Position numbers and translations under genes: made by a program. The notes under the pieces were generated by a model. It worked only from the letters and a program-made list of their open reading frames with translations. It had not been told where the DNA came from and searched no databases. This document shows positions 51,364-63,713 of a DNA stretch of 64,000 nt, piece after piece. Every line of letters begins with the position of its first letter. Position 1 is the stretch's first letter. The DNA lies in contig JAPEUS010000015.1 of assembly GCA_027946355.1 (NCBI GenBank), positions 540,148 through 604,147 of the forward strand, read 5' to 3'. Origin of the DNA: Collariella sp. IMI 366227. Taxonomy: Eukaryota; Ascomycota; Sordariomycetes; Sordariales; Chaetomiaceae.

Positions 51364-52767
51364 CCCCCCTGGTAACGAATATGGATAGATCTACGGTGGG
51401 AGCTCTGCATCGTTCCCACTATCGTATGGTCAACTTTGCCCAAGTTGCACCAAAACAGACCCGATGAATAACAAACTGTGCAGAAAAAAGAAAACCCAAC
51501 TTTTTGACCGTCATTTGCAAACACAAATGTGCGGCCCTCAAGCATCCATTCCATCACAACCCATCTACCAGCGACTTTCAATAATCCTTCAACACAGCGT
51601 ACCCATTTAATAGCGAGTCCCAACGACTATTCAGCTAAACCTATCCAACAACAACTCGGGGTCCACCAACAAACTTTTAACACCTCTTTCTACCTACAAT
51701 CCTCGCAACCCACCTACCATGAAACCCCTCACCCACTACGTCGCCCGCCACGCCACCAAAAAGCAACCCCCGTGAATCCGTTTGGGGAAGGGGTGGAGGG
51801 GATGAAGAGGGGATGTGGTTGGGAGGGGCATGGAGGGGAGGGAGAGGTGGATTTAATCATCTGATGTGGGAGGGTGTTTTTGGGGCGGATAAGTGTGACT
51901 TTGAAAACGGGTGTTGGGGTAATAAGCGGCCGGAGGGAGCGTGATATTTTTATTTGAGATTTCTCTTCATGTTCTGCTGGTCGTGTTACACGTCAGAAAG
52001 CTGTGGGAATCACCATGACGACGAAGATTGAACGAGCAGCCCCGAACACCCTCACCTTTTCAATCCGGACGACAGAAGAGAGAGTGTGACATGCTCACTC
52101 ACGCCGCCGGATGACGAGAGCACCGGCGAGCTTGAATCGGCGGATGGCAAACCAGCGCTATTTAATCAGGCACCCCCACCATTCCCAGCTTCCTGTTGGA
52201 ACCAGCGGTAGTTTAGTGGGCCAATTGAGGGTCAAATAAAGGGCAGATGGAGGGCACTTGAAAAGGGCACGGCGATCTGGTGGTTGACTGCTTGAATTGA
52301 CTGCATTGAGCCGTTGTTCGTTCTTGTTGTTGTTGTTCTTCGTTGTTGAACGTTGGCAGATTGCGCTCAACGTTCGGTAGTTTGATTACCCCTGAGTCAC
52401 GTGACCCTGAGGACTGGGGCCGTAGTTGGGCCCCAGTTCTGACACCATCCATCCATCTGACACTTCCCTCATCCTTAGTGCCTTGCTTCTGTTCCCGGAT
52501 GCAAATCGATAAGCATGTTGACCTGCTCCAGATTTTGCGTTCCGCGACGGTGCGGCGCATGTAGGTTTAGACTCCATGATGGCGAAATTATTGTCGTTGA
52601 TACGTTAGCTCGTGGTTTCAAGTGACCTTATGTCAAGCTGCTGACCAAAGTATCCAGCAAAACAAAACGGTATAGTGTTGTCAGGGGAGTCCATGCTTTG
52701 TGTGGAATGCGGACGCTGGTGGCACAGCGGGGAGCAGGCAGCGGCTTGCCATCCAGAATGTGTCGCG
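51364..52767. other. Intergenic; one LTR-like relic, no gene
   Basis: No coding frame supported. A minus-strand segment beginning TGTCAGAACTGGGGCC at 52444 resembles the start of the Copia LTR at 58165 (TGTCAGAACC...GGGCC). It contains an inverted pair CTGGGGCC/GGCCCCAG (52415-52437). The other end of this putative LTR (about 52160-52200) is not defined. Confidence 0.4.
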
Positions 52768-53999
52768 CAAGGCTCCTCACAAATCAAATCCCAGGAAATA
52801 AATCAAATTGGACCCTAGTCAAACCAAACCAAATCGGGGCAAAAACTGGGCAAATATATCTACAGAAAGCAGTACATTCTGGAAGACTGGCTCGCCAGGA
52901 AGAGAGGCCGGAAGTCGTGGATCGCCAGCCATGGGAGCTTCCTGGTTGAGCTGAATGGCGATGGTACGACGGGACCTGTTTTTTGGTGTTGTAAATACTG
53001 CAACAGCCAACGCCTCCACCCACCTTCGGAACGAGCATCATCGCTACGTCGATATGGACCAGAGCGATCGCCCTGCAAAAAGATTGAAGTCATCGTCAGT
53101 CTTGGAGATGCAGCGTGTTGCGGCGAGGGTTACGGCCGTACCAGTGTTAAGGCCGACAGCGGAAACCATCGAAAAGCTCACCCTCTCTTGGATCGTTAGC
53201 AGCGACCTCCCCTTCACTGCTATTGAGAATCCATACCTTCGCCAGCTGTTGGGACTGTTCAATCAACAACTTTTTTCACTGGTTCCGTCGTCAGGCGATA
53301 CAATTCGACGCTGGGTTGTGGAACGATATCGACAGGAAAAGGCGACCCTGAAGGAGATACTCGCATCAACACCATTCAACAAGCACCTGTCGTTTGATAC
53401 CTGGACCTCTCCAAACTCGACCGCATTGCTGGCGATTGTCGCGCATTTTACCGATAGCCAATTCAACCTACAAACCAGGTTGTTAGGGATGGTTCAGCTC
53501 AAGGGCTCTCATTCTGGCGAGACACAAGCAACAGAGATACTGGCTGTGATCGAAGACTTCGGAATACAACCGCACCTTGGTTATTTCCAAAGCGACAACG
53601 CATCTTCGAACGACACTTGCATCACAGCGATCCTCAGCCAAACCCGACCCGACCTGGCAAGCCAATCTCGAGCCGAAGAGAAGAAACAACGGCGACTCCG
53701 GTGCCTCGGCCACATCATCAATCTCGTCGCGAAAGCCTTTATCGCTGAAGCCAATACTACAAGCTGGCAAGAGGAGGAAGCATCGAAGCCTGGGGTGATC
53801 AAACGGCTACACAACATCGTCCACTACATTCGCCGCAGTCCACAACGTCGCGATGCCTTTATCAAGGCAACCAAGTTCAAACAAGCGTCAGAAACTGCTG
53901 TCGACGAGTTCAACGATACCCTCGTTCAATTAGAAGACCCAATTGTACCACAATTGGTAGCAGACAACGACACGCGGTGGAATTCGGTCTTCTTGATGA

Positions 54000-56773
54000 T
54001 CAAACGTCAGCGCTGCCGTCAGATCAATCAAATCAGATATGGGGGTCGTATTTGCTTGATTGAACCAAAATCTCAGGTGTATTTGACTGATTGAAGTTAT
54101 CTGCCAGATATCTGATATATCTGAGTTGGGTTAGAAGTGAAGCTATCGCGAGATCAGGACATCATACTTACCCCTATACTATGTCCTTCCCAGCGTTCTA
54201 GCTGCCCGTCACCAAGACTGTCCCCCATCGCCGCGCTGGTCAATTGGAATCATCCATCGCTATGCTGGTCAGTTGGAATGCTCCGAGGGAAACTGAGCCC
54301 CTTTGTAACCAGTTTTTGAGGCACTGGGTATGCTCAAGCGTCCTCGAGGCCATGGAAAGTCGTTGGCTCGTCAACGTCAGTTTGGCGAGGCTAAAGGCCC
54401 TTTCGCAGTCTGCTGACATTGCTGGGATTGCCAGGATATCTAGGGCTAGCTGGCTGACGGTCGGAAAAGCTGAACGCTGCGAGATCCACCACTGTAGGGG
54501 ATCGTGAACCCCTTGGAGCTGTGCTGGGTTTAGCTGGAGATATCGATCAAGCTCCGTATTGCCTGGATCAAGGATTTTGAACCTCGATTGAACCCAGTCA
54601 TCAAACTGAGTTGCTTCAGGCGCTGGCGGGCGCCCAGGGAAGCCCTGGATCTCGCCTCGAGATGTACTGGGCCTCGAGTTTAACGGCGAGGCATCATAAT
54701 GATACCATCGTTCCCAGTACTCGTACAACCCATCTTTCGCGCTGCGAAGCCAGACTAACTGCTCCGGGAGCTCCACTGCGCCTCTAGCCAGCGAAGACCC
54801 ATCCCTGGGTGTAGGATCACGGCAGCGGCGTAGAGAGGTGAGCGTCAAGCTTGGTGTAGTATTCGTTCAGCTTTTTCCACCCGTTCAAAACCGAGAGGCG
54901 GAAGTAGACCCTTGAATCTTCACTGAGACTTTCGTAACGTTGCTGAGGAGGTTGATCGGTGTATTCGGCCCGTACATGATCTGGTAGGGCTTGGGATACT
55001 GGCGAGGGCTGGCGACGCCGTTGACGCCGATGGGACATCGTAGGCGTTGCTGGAGTATCAAAAAGAGCCTTCCAGTCTTCCATCTTTTCTAACAGATATT
55101 CAACGCCAGCGAGTATCTCCCAGAGAGCCCCGTGTGCTCCTTGTTTCGCCCATCCTTGTGTTCTCATCGTCTGGTGGTAAAGAGGCTCAAGGACCTCCTT
55201 CAATTCCGTCAACAACCGCCAGTCTTCCATATCCAGATGGTCTTCGATTGGGATCCGTCTCTGGGGTCAACTTCATCTAGGTTCCTTGCGAGGAAGGTCT
55301 TGATATCGCTCTGCTTCCGTAGAGCGCGCTGGATCATCAAAAACGTGGAATTCCATCGAGTCTCGTTGTTGAGAAGTAACTGAAGCTCGAGGGTCGATTG
55401 TTCTGATAAAGATATCTCAGATCCATCGTCTGCCTCCTTGATCGTCGCCCTGAAGAACTCGCTACGCTGGGGAGATGACCGTACCCATCTCACGACATTA
55501 TGTAGCTTGCCAGCAGGCCCTCGCTTTCGCCAGTGGCGCAGATCGTCGTCAATCTGATCCATCGCCTCGTAGTTTTGGGACTCTTGTTCAAACGACTCGA
55601 AGTCTTCGCCGTATAGAAAAGCTCGTCCCACGAGGTTTAGGATATGGCCGTAGCAACGGATACGACGATCACTCGCGTCTTCAACCGAGAAATCGGGTAG
55701 GATCTGACGGAAAAGCTCCTCTCCGCAGACATCGTTATTCGAGGCGTTATCAGAGACGAGGCAGCCTATACGGTCGACGATTTCCCAGTCCCTAGCAATC
55801 TCAGCGAGCGCCCAAGCGATATTGAGCCCCGTATGGGCACGCTGTTGCTCTCGAAGAGCAAGTAGACGTTGTTGTATACTATTTTTGGCGTCGATGAAAT
55901 GGGCAGAAACAGCGAGTATCGCGCGACGGTTTGGTGACGTCCAGAGATCGAAGGCAAGATGGATCTTGGATACTGACGTGGTGAGCTCCTGTCGTACTAG
56001 CTTCTTCTTGCTGGCGAATGTATCCGCTAGGCGCTGACGGATTGAACTGCGTCCCCAACCTATCGTTCGAGAGATTGAAGGATTCAGCGTTGAGAGTAGC
56101 TGGCGAAGGAACGGGTTCTGGAAGACGCTAAAGGGTTGATTGCCCATAATGACGAAGCCAAGAGCAAGATCCTCGACGATCGCTTTTAACGAGGAGTCAC
56201 TAGCGGTCCCCAGCTAGAGGCGCCTCCTGCGGCAAGTCTGAGGAATCTTCCAAGGCTGAGGAGCTTTCTGATGATGCTCTGAAGATACGGTGCTTCTTCC
56301 GGAGATGGGTCATTGCCGACGAGGTAGAGGCGGCGTTAAAAAAGGTTGGAGAACGTGTTTTCTCGCAGTGCCTACAGAACCAGAAGCTCTGGCCTTTGCG
56401 ACGTTAGTACAGAGCGAGCTGTTGACGTGAACGGCTTACCAGGGGTATCGCCTTCACCCACCAGTTCGGTGACGAAGATCCCATGGTCCTTGATCCAACT
56501 AGATCTCCCTCGAGCTCCCCTACCTGCGATAACGTCGGTCTCCGTACGTGTCAAATCCGCAGCGCCTGACCCGCTTTTTGACGATTATAATTGGCCAATA
56601 AGTCGGACTATCAATAATCCGGATCCACTCCTTCATCTTTGATATCTGTCAGTTAACTGTCAAACTAGAGGATATGGATTTGATTGTTTGGTTCCTGAAA
56701 TGTAGGATATTTGACTGCTTATATCTGATTTGATTGGTAGATTATTTGATTTGACGGCAGCGCTGTCAAACGT
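54000..56773 (-). mobile_element. hAT transposon 2, nested, with 8-bp target duplication
   Basis: A 2,758-bp element (54008-56765) with inverted ends starting CAGCGCTGCCGTCA. It is flanked by the duplicate TCAAACGT (54000-54007 and 56766-56773). It lies inside the transposase codons of hAT 1 in the opposite direction. TIR sequence and protein differ from hAT 1, so this is a different family and not self-insertion. Confidence 0.93.
54240..56560 (-). pseudogene. hAT transposase 2, several frame breaks
   Basis: On the minus strand: BED finger (GRSSWIKDHGIFVTEL, FCRHCEKT, MTHLRKKH), then a long frame 56147-55209 (FDLWTSPNRRAILAVSAHFI, RCYGHILNLVGRAF, NNETRWNSTFLMIQR). A shift follows near 55260 to MEDWRLLTELKEVLEPL, then another near 54840 (SPLYAAAVILHPGM) and 54790. 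The end is the hATC block WWISQRSAFPTVSQLALDIL, AIPAMSADCERAFSLAK, stop at 54240. The breaks are single-base changes, so the same caution about consensus quality applies. Confidence 0.85.
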
Positions 56774-59700
56774 GCAATTCGATTGAGAGAGTCCATTGAC
56801 CTCTATTGCGCGCAAACAATTGTTGAGAAGGATGGAATACCGCGGCAAGATTTCCTGACAGGCGACGACTGGCACACATTGATGGAGGTCTACACAGTAC
56901 TCAGGCCATTCGCAGTTGTCACCAAGGCCTTTGAAGGCAATGGACCAACACTGCCTGGTGTTGTTAGGGCACTCCATTACCTCCACAAAGAATTGGGCAC
57001 CAACCTGGCACGTTTTCTGCCAAAGACCTCCCTCCTAGAGATACCGCCACCATCGACGCCATCCCAGCGACCTCAGCGTTCCACCCAGATACCACGGCAT
57101 TTGGAGGATTACGAGATTGACATCCCAAGTCAGCGATCGCCAGCTGTCTCCCAGACCCAAGCAAGCACTATTGCCAGCGAGCCGTTGGCGCAGAGGGATA
57201 CCGACGGGGCACGACTGCTTAGGACATGCATCAAATCAGCCATCACGAAGCTTGAAGAGTACCTCGACCTCCTTGATGATTCGCACGCATACTGGTTCGC
57301 GATGATTTTGCACCCCGGGCACAGAACAAAGTGGATGGAACTCCATCTCAAGCAACACCAAATCGACAGTCGGATCGCCACATTCAAGCGGTATTTTGAG
57401 AGCCAGTACCCCCCTGAAGAGATTCCAGCCGAGGCTATATCCAACACCAACAAACCAGGGTTCCAGGAAGGCCAAGGAGGTGACAGCTTCCTTGACGGTT
57501 CCGACTACTACGATGCAGAGGAACACGACGAGGTCGCCCACTACCTTGCAGAGCAGCCGAGGCGGGTGGATAAGCCGCTAGAGTGGTGGAAGGCCAACCG
57601 AAGGCAGTACCCACGGCTTTCTACCATGGCATTCGATTATCTCTCCATCCCAGCCATGTCCTCAGAGTGTGAGCGACTGTTCAGTCGCGCCAAGCACTGC
57701 GTGAGCAACCAACGACATTCGCTTCATGCAGATTCCATCAATCTCCTCCAAAGCCTGAAGCATTGGGTGGGAAATAAGGAGTTTGGTAATCTCTTGTTTA
57801 GTCAGAAAACAGATTTGGTCAAATTGATTTGTATTGCCTTTTTGAGCGATTCATAGTGAGTTGAGAAGAAGTGGGGAATATAAAAAGGGTTAGGGTTATG
57901 TATGGGCATTTGTTGGGATTTGAATCAATTTGAACACATTCAAATCGAATCAAATCTGGCCACGAGTGGGGCAAATCAACCCAAATGGGACCCAAGATTT
58001 GATTTATTTGATTTATGAGGAGCCTTGGTGTCGCGCTAGTACCGTCGGAATCTCGCTCTGCCTTTTTCAAAGCGACTATTTACCGATACCAGCCGCCCGA
58101 GGTTGAAGATGAGCGACGGGTCCGCTGGCTCCGATTTACGTGGCGTTCGATTCTGTACAACAAGTGTCAGAACCACCGGGCCAGAATTGTGGTTGGATTT
58201 TGGGCCCTACTGGGCTCAGCCCCCAGCCCCTCAGCTGGAAGACTGAACAAAAAACAATCAATGAATCAAGAGATGATCAGTCGAACCCAATCGCGAGAGC
58301 CCTCTCTGCCATCTATTTGCTCCATCTTCTAGTGACCCATCACTCCCGACTAACCACCCTGCTGTTCCAACAATTAAGAGTCTCATTTGCCTCGAATCCA
58401 TCGAGAAAACTGCCGTTCAACGGAACCAGCATCTCCCAACCAAGCCACAATAGCGTCCACCCAAGATTCAAAGGTGGAAACCATTCTCAACGGCTCTGGA
58501 GACTAGATCGGTTGGAACCGAGAGTTTACTACCAAGATGAGAGCCCTCCACCCACTCAAATACTTCACCGGCCAAAGGGAGCTCCTCGAGGAGCCTCCCA
58601 TACAGTTTGATTCGATACAGGGACTCAGAGACCTCCGCGACAAGCACCTCAAGACCGCGAGAGAGGGCAAACAACTCGACTACTGGTCCTGAGCGACGAG
58701 AGCGGCGAAGTCACCGGCGCAGAAACTACTCAATCCGACAGCGATACGGCTGACGAAAGCACCGAGTCAACCAATACCGCACCTATAGGGCCACCTACAC
58801 CTGTCCCGGCCACGATTAACATCAAGAAAGCTATTAAAGAGGTGGAGGCTCACTTCAAGACCTTTGGTACGACCATGGTCAACGATCTGGTCCGAACCAT
58901 AAATAAAAGAGGTTGGAGTGGCGAGCACAGGATGGGCGTCTTCTCAAGCCCAAACATTCCTCACGATGACGGTATCGCCAGCCCTCCGAAACGCTCACTT
59001 CTCCGAGAACGCCGACATATGAGAGTGGTACAACAACCATTCGAAATAGAGGAGGGTACTCGCACTCGCCTACGAGCTCATCTGGAGGTGCTCAGAGCAC
59101 CCAAGTATAAAGCCATCAACCGGATGGACTTCGAGTGTTGGCTTACAAAGTTAGGGAGTTTGATGAACGAAGCTACACTCCATGGCCTTGCAGAGACAAT
59201 ATCAGTTGGCGTATAGTTCGAAGACTTTATCCGGGCTAACTATCTCCAATCCTCTCCCAAGATTTGCAGCACTCTTCCGCATCCAAGCCCAGCGTCAGGG
59301 CACCAACCTCTCGATTCGCGACGTTAGAACAGATGTACGACAGGCGACCCAGTCGTTTCTTGAACCCATCGCTGGAAGAATCTCAAAAGGAACATTCTCA
59401 GCGTCCGGGCAAGACACCCAAGACCGTGAGACAGGGGAGGAATCCGACAGGATCAACTCTCACGGCATCAAAAGAAAGAACAGCTCAGCCGTGGGAACCA
59501 AACCCAAGTGCCGTGCATGTGAACAAATCCACCGAACAGAGCGGTAGCGTGCTTTATCTGACGCCGGAACTTGCCCCAGAAAACTGGGAGCCTAGAGATC
59601 ACCTCCGAGAACGCATTGAGGCTCTGAAACAAAGATTCCACCCTCACAATTGAGAAAAGCCAGTTTCGGCTGAAGAAAAGTAAGCGCAACCGAAAAAAAC

Positions 59701-60244
59701 CAAAAAAGGAGGCTTTGGCAACCAAAAGGTGGCGAGGTAGATCGCCAGTCAAATTGACTGACTGCTGCCCCAACCAGAGGGCAACCCTATTATGGATTTT
59801 GGCCACCGAGAAGTAAGCCCAACCTCAAGAGAAGAGGCTCTAGCAACGAAAAGGAGGACTAGGCATCTGCCGTTCCAAACAGTGAGCAACCCCAGCGTGG
59901 GTTTCAACACGCAAAGCCAAGATTGGCGCGCAGTAGGCAAGTGCTTCATATCCTTCGCAATAGTCCAAGCAAGCTTGTAAACAGGACAACGATATCCTTT
60001 CGTCAACTCGGCGATTTTGGACTCACGATCAACGATCTATATCTTCAACAACGCATAAGTTACCGATTTAAGCGGCTGCCCGGACCAGCTCACCCAGGCG
60101 AATATATAGTCAGGCGAGTACCCCATCAAAATCAAGGGATATAAGACGGTAGATATCAAGATTAACGGGTTAGAGGGGACGAGAATCCTTACCCTTATAG
60201 GAGTGGAGTTTTGCCCAACCTTTACTTGCAATATCGTCTCTCTT

Positions 60245-61757
60245 CGATAGCTGGGTTTGCAGACGACACCAATCTCTTAGTCTTTGGCCGAGACGGCCTG
60301 GGAGACATGTCTGCGGTGGGCGGACACCCGAGGGATGGCCTTCGCTCCCGAGAAGAGCGAACTGATTCACTTCAACAAGGGACGACGGCAGTGGACCAAC
60401 CAGCTAGACCTCGCCGAGCCGGGGAGAGGCACCAGTCCAGTGAAGCCAACAGAATCAGCTAGGTTCCTAGGTGTCTGGCTGGACTGAAGGCTCAACTGGA
60501 AAGCTCACCTGGGGGCAGTGGGACGGAAACTGGTGACCCAAAGCTATGCTCTGTCAAGGATCGCAGCCAAGACGTGGGAACTGGGTCTGGCGAAGGCACG
60601 GGAGGTGTACTCAAAGTGCATTCGGTCGGCGCTAGCTTCTGGGGCTTCGTCCTTCCATATCCCCACGGAAAAAGGAGGCAAGCCAGCAACAAAGGGGATT
60701 ACCAAGGATCTTGGGAAGGCTCAAAACTCCTGCTTACGGATCGTAGCAGGAGCTTTCAAGTCCACTCCAATCCGCAATCTTGAGACAGAAACATGGGTGC
60801 CGCCATTGGACCTATACCTCAACAAACGACTTGCCGACTTCGAAACCAGGCTTCAACAACCCGCTCTCGATAACGGCCAAGGAGGCAAAAAGGCCCCAGG
60901 GACCATTGTCCATGCAACTTGCAGCAAGATACGCCGGAGGTTCTACTCAAGACCGAGCAACAGGGGCCGATCACGGGCCTTTAGGCCACAGAGGCCGACA
61001 GCGGGACGGCGACGCCGGCGGAGGAGGAGATGGCGGATGTGACGGATGTTTTGATGAAGGACCCCTCGCGGAAGAAGAGGGATTGTAGGGAGGGGACGGA
61101 GGCGTGGAGAGAGAGAGATGGCTAGAGGGACGAGATGGTCGGGCGACGACGAGACCAGCGGACGACCTCGATCACCAGCAGAAGACTCTATTCAAGGACA
61201 AGACTCTTAAGAAGCACGAGGGACTGAGCAAAGCGAAGAGCTCGTTGTTGGTCCAAGTCCGAACTGGGGACATAGGCCTTCGGGACTTCCTGTTCAAACG
61301 GGGAGTCCCAAGTGTGCTGACGCCCTGCTGCGAGTGCGGCGAAGGGCGGGAGACTGTTGAACACCTGGTGATGTGGTGTTTGGCCCCACCGTTGACTCGA
61401 ACGTGGGAGATAACAGTAGTCAGGACGCGACGAGACTTTTACTCTGTTCTACAGGGTGCCAGTCCTTCAACTGCTCGGCTGACGAGGAGGATACTGGGCT
61501 GGCTGATGGATTCAGGAAGACTGCCGATGTACAGCTTGGCTAGGAGGCTCGAGCTGGAGTAGGCATCTGAGTCCCACCGGTCGGAGGCCAAGAGGCCTTC
61601 TCTTTTTGTATTTCGCAGGCTCATTCACTGATTTCTTCCCTTAATCATCGATATAGGTTTTTCACCCGGCCCGCAAGGGCGCGGTTTTCCTGTATAGTAA
61701 ATGTCTGAGGGTCCGACATGCCCGCAGGGCACAGCGGTGTAGGAATAATAATAATTA
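60245..61757 (+). mobile_element. 5'-truncated LINE inside the Copia relic
   Basis: It begins in the RT palm (SIAGFADDTNLLVFGRDGL, with the FADD catalytic motif). It continues KAHLGAVGRKLVTQSYALSR, IRSALASGASSFHIPTEKGG and the same C-terminal block and CCHC finger (CCECGEGRETVEHLVMWC) as the copy at 23660-24561. Stop at 61560, then an (AAT)n tail at about 61743-61757. The two copies are nearly identical over most of their shared length except a replaced stretch near 61005-61100. No target duplication was found here. Confidence 0.88.
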
Positions 61758-63139
61758 CTAGAACGGCCCTGACAGGCCAGGAAAAAACTAGAAGACTCGC
61801 GGCTAAGGTATAGATCGGTTACTTGGTAGGAAATATCTCGTCAAACATCTACCAAGTTTGGAACCTAGCGACCAACCAAGTTGTCTATTGAACTGGGGTA
61901 TAAACCACTGTTTTGCGGATCTGACAGTTGGACCCGCTGACGTGCAGGGGAGACAGTGGGGGGGGGTCTCGGCATTGCATTTTTCGTTTTACTTTCTCAC
62001 GTGCAGGCCACGTCGTATTTAGATAGGCTTGCGGGTGCTTGCTCTCTTTCTCTCTCGGGAGAGGGGGGCAGGCGGGACAATCAACATTCTTTTCTGACGA
62101 CGAGAACTCAGAGGAGTACACTAAGTGCAGACGGGGGAGGATGATGCTCTGACCGGAGGGATAGAGCTGATTGTTGTCAGAAGCGTGCCATGCATACGAC
62201 GCCGGAGTCGCCTTGAGCCATGACTTGTTGAAGTCTTCGTTCCTCCCCCAAATTCACGACATCACCGTCACCAGACTTCGCTGACCAGAAGAAGGGTGTG
62301 GTGTGGTTGTGGATTTAGGTGCTTTGCACTAGTTCACTATACCCGCAATATTGTTTTTAAAGAGAGACAAGACTTTGCCGGTAACCTTGAAGATATCAGC
62401 TAGACCTTGCCGAAGTCAACCTCGAAGAGCTGAAGAGCTGGCTCAATGCTAGAGAACAAATTGACGACAACCTCGGCGACCAAGCTAATGACAACGAGGA
62501 AGTCAAGTTGGTAGCAACAACGGCAACTGGTACCCACAAAGATGAAGGGGTGATAGAAATAGACGAGGAGATCAAAAATGCCGAGGGTATAATCGTCGTG
62601 AAAGGCGACGACTCAGGCACATTCCCAGAGTTCTACCCAACGCCACCACGATCACAACTAGGCAACCTACTTGCAGCAGCTTTCGCTGGCATCCATACCC
62701 CAAGACCAAAATAACAGCCAAGGCATTACCGTCGCCCGCAAGCCGTCGCAAGCGGCTTCCTATACTAGAACACTTTCGTCCATCGAGAAAGCTGATAATG
62801 GAAAGCTAACGACCAGGGAATCAGCCGCGCGGGCACAACGCAAGCCATAAAGATGGGCCCCTGAAAGCTAGCCCACTATAGCCGAGCCCTTGAAGCAGTT
62901 CCAGAAACAACCAGGAGGGTTGACGAAACTCCACGAGTCCTAGTTACCACCACCCCCACGCTAGCATACAGACCTCCAGAAGCACCCAATCAGCAAGCTG
63001 TTCTACAGACTCGTCCGGTTCAACCAGAATCCTGGACTAGAGCATTATAAGGCAATTGACCGGGTGATATAATACCTCTATACGGCCAGGTTCCTCGCTC
63101 TTCAGTTTGGAGGTGGGGACGACCTCCGCGTAGCCAGCG

Positions 63140-63628
63140 ATGCACGACAACTCCATCGACCGCAAGAGCTCCCAAGGATACGTAATCACCCTATTTGGTG
63201 GGTTGATTGCATGGCGTGCAAGCAAACAAAATACCGTGAAATCCTCAACTATAGAGGCAGAGCTCCTCGAACTGGCTCAGGCGGCGAAGGATGGATTATC
63301 CATCCAACGACTCCTGGCTAAAATGGACGTTCAGTTAGATGACAGCCTTATCACGATCGAGTGCGACAACGCGCAAACGATTCGACTAGTGAACACCCAG
63401 ATCGAAACACTGCTGACAAAGCTACGGCACGTTGACATCCACAACCACTGGTTACGGCAAGAAGCTCAGCGAGGGAGGATCAACGTGGAACACGTGCCCT
63501 CAGAGCAAATGGTGGCTGGCGGGCTAACGAAGGCTCTTAAGGCTGACAACCACCATAATTTCATCACGATGCTCAAATTGGTATCAATTCAGAGCCTGAT
63601 CACGCCGTTTTGTCTCTTGAGAGGCTGA
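63140..63628 (+). pseudogene. Copia RNase H domain, isolated open frame
   Basis: A 162-codon frame from MHDNSIDRKSSQGYVITLFG. The family blocks are SQGYVITLFGGLIAWRASKQ, STIEAELLELAQAAKDGL, ECDNAQTIRLVNTQIETL, KLRHVDIHNHWLRQEAQRG and GLTKAL. This is the 3' end of Copia pol; the RT that should precede it is not recognisable. Open but without partners, so a remnant. Confidence 0.88.
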
Positions 63629-63713
63629 GACCGGTTCATGGATTATCCTGGTGAAAACTTTGCAAAACTTCAACTCCACCACAGACTCAGCAACACCAAC
63701 CAAGCAGTAGCCT

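Larger units (their letters stand above)
52955..57856 (+). pseudogene. hAT transposase 1, split by hAT 2
   Basis: The 5' part (to 54007) has the BED-finger tail STHLRNEHH, the catalytic-domain start FDTWTSPNSTALLAIVAHFT and LRCLGHIINLVAKAF. It ends DNDTRWNSVFLMIKR. The 3' part (from 56774) continues AIRLRESIDLYCAQT and ends in the hATC dimerisation motif WWKANRRQYPRLSTMAFDYL, SIPAMSSECERLFSRAK, stop at 57854. The two parts join in frame if the insert and one target copy are ignored. A one-base break (AA at 53002-53003) separates the BED Cys pair (FWCCKYC) from its His pair. Otherwise the coding sequence is clean, pointing to recent activity. Confidence 0.88.
52760..58035 (+). mobile_element. 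hAT transposon 1 with 8-bp target duplication
   Basis: The terminal inverted repeats start CAAGGCTCCTCA at 52768 and, reverse-complemented, at 58027. Both continue with AAATCAAAT after one variable base. GTGTCGCG is duplicated at 52760-52767 and 58028-58035. The element encodes a hAT transposase on the plus strand. A second complete hAT element (54008-56765) has inserted into the transposase gene. Without that insert the element is about 2.5 kb. Confidence 0.92.
58165..63640 (+). mobile_element. Ty1/Copia retrotransposon relic, interrupted by a LINE
   Basis: A probable LTR start is TGTCAGAACCACCGGGCC at 58165. Gag follows in several frames (KYFTGQRELLEEPPI, FRIQAQRQGTNLSI, CRACEQIHRTE, LTPELAPENWEPRDHLRERI at about 59560-59630). 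Then protease with the active-site motif changed from DSGST to DSRST (60030) and an integrase-end block (IGYLVGNISSNIYQVWNLAT, about 61815-61875). RNase H is last (63140-63628). The stretch from protease to integrase C-terminus is absent and replaced by LINE sequence; most of RT is also missing. There are many stops. No 3' LTR is seen before the tRNA gene. Confidence 0.8.

Noticed and set aside
61919..62178. Possible LTR starting TGACAG and ending TTGTCA
   Set aside because: No target duplication, no second copy in the window, and the ends match too weakly.
48778..63640. Starship giant element
   Set aside because: The tyrosine recombinase is followed by a GCR1_C domain and short end repeats, as in Cryptons. 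No DUF3435 captain or typical cargo was recognised, and the neighbours are separate elements with their own target duplications.
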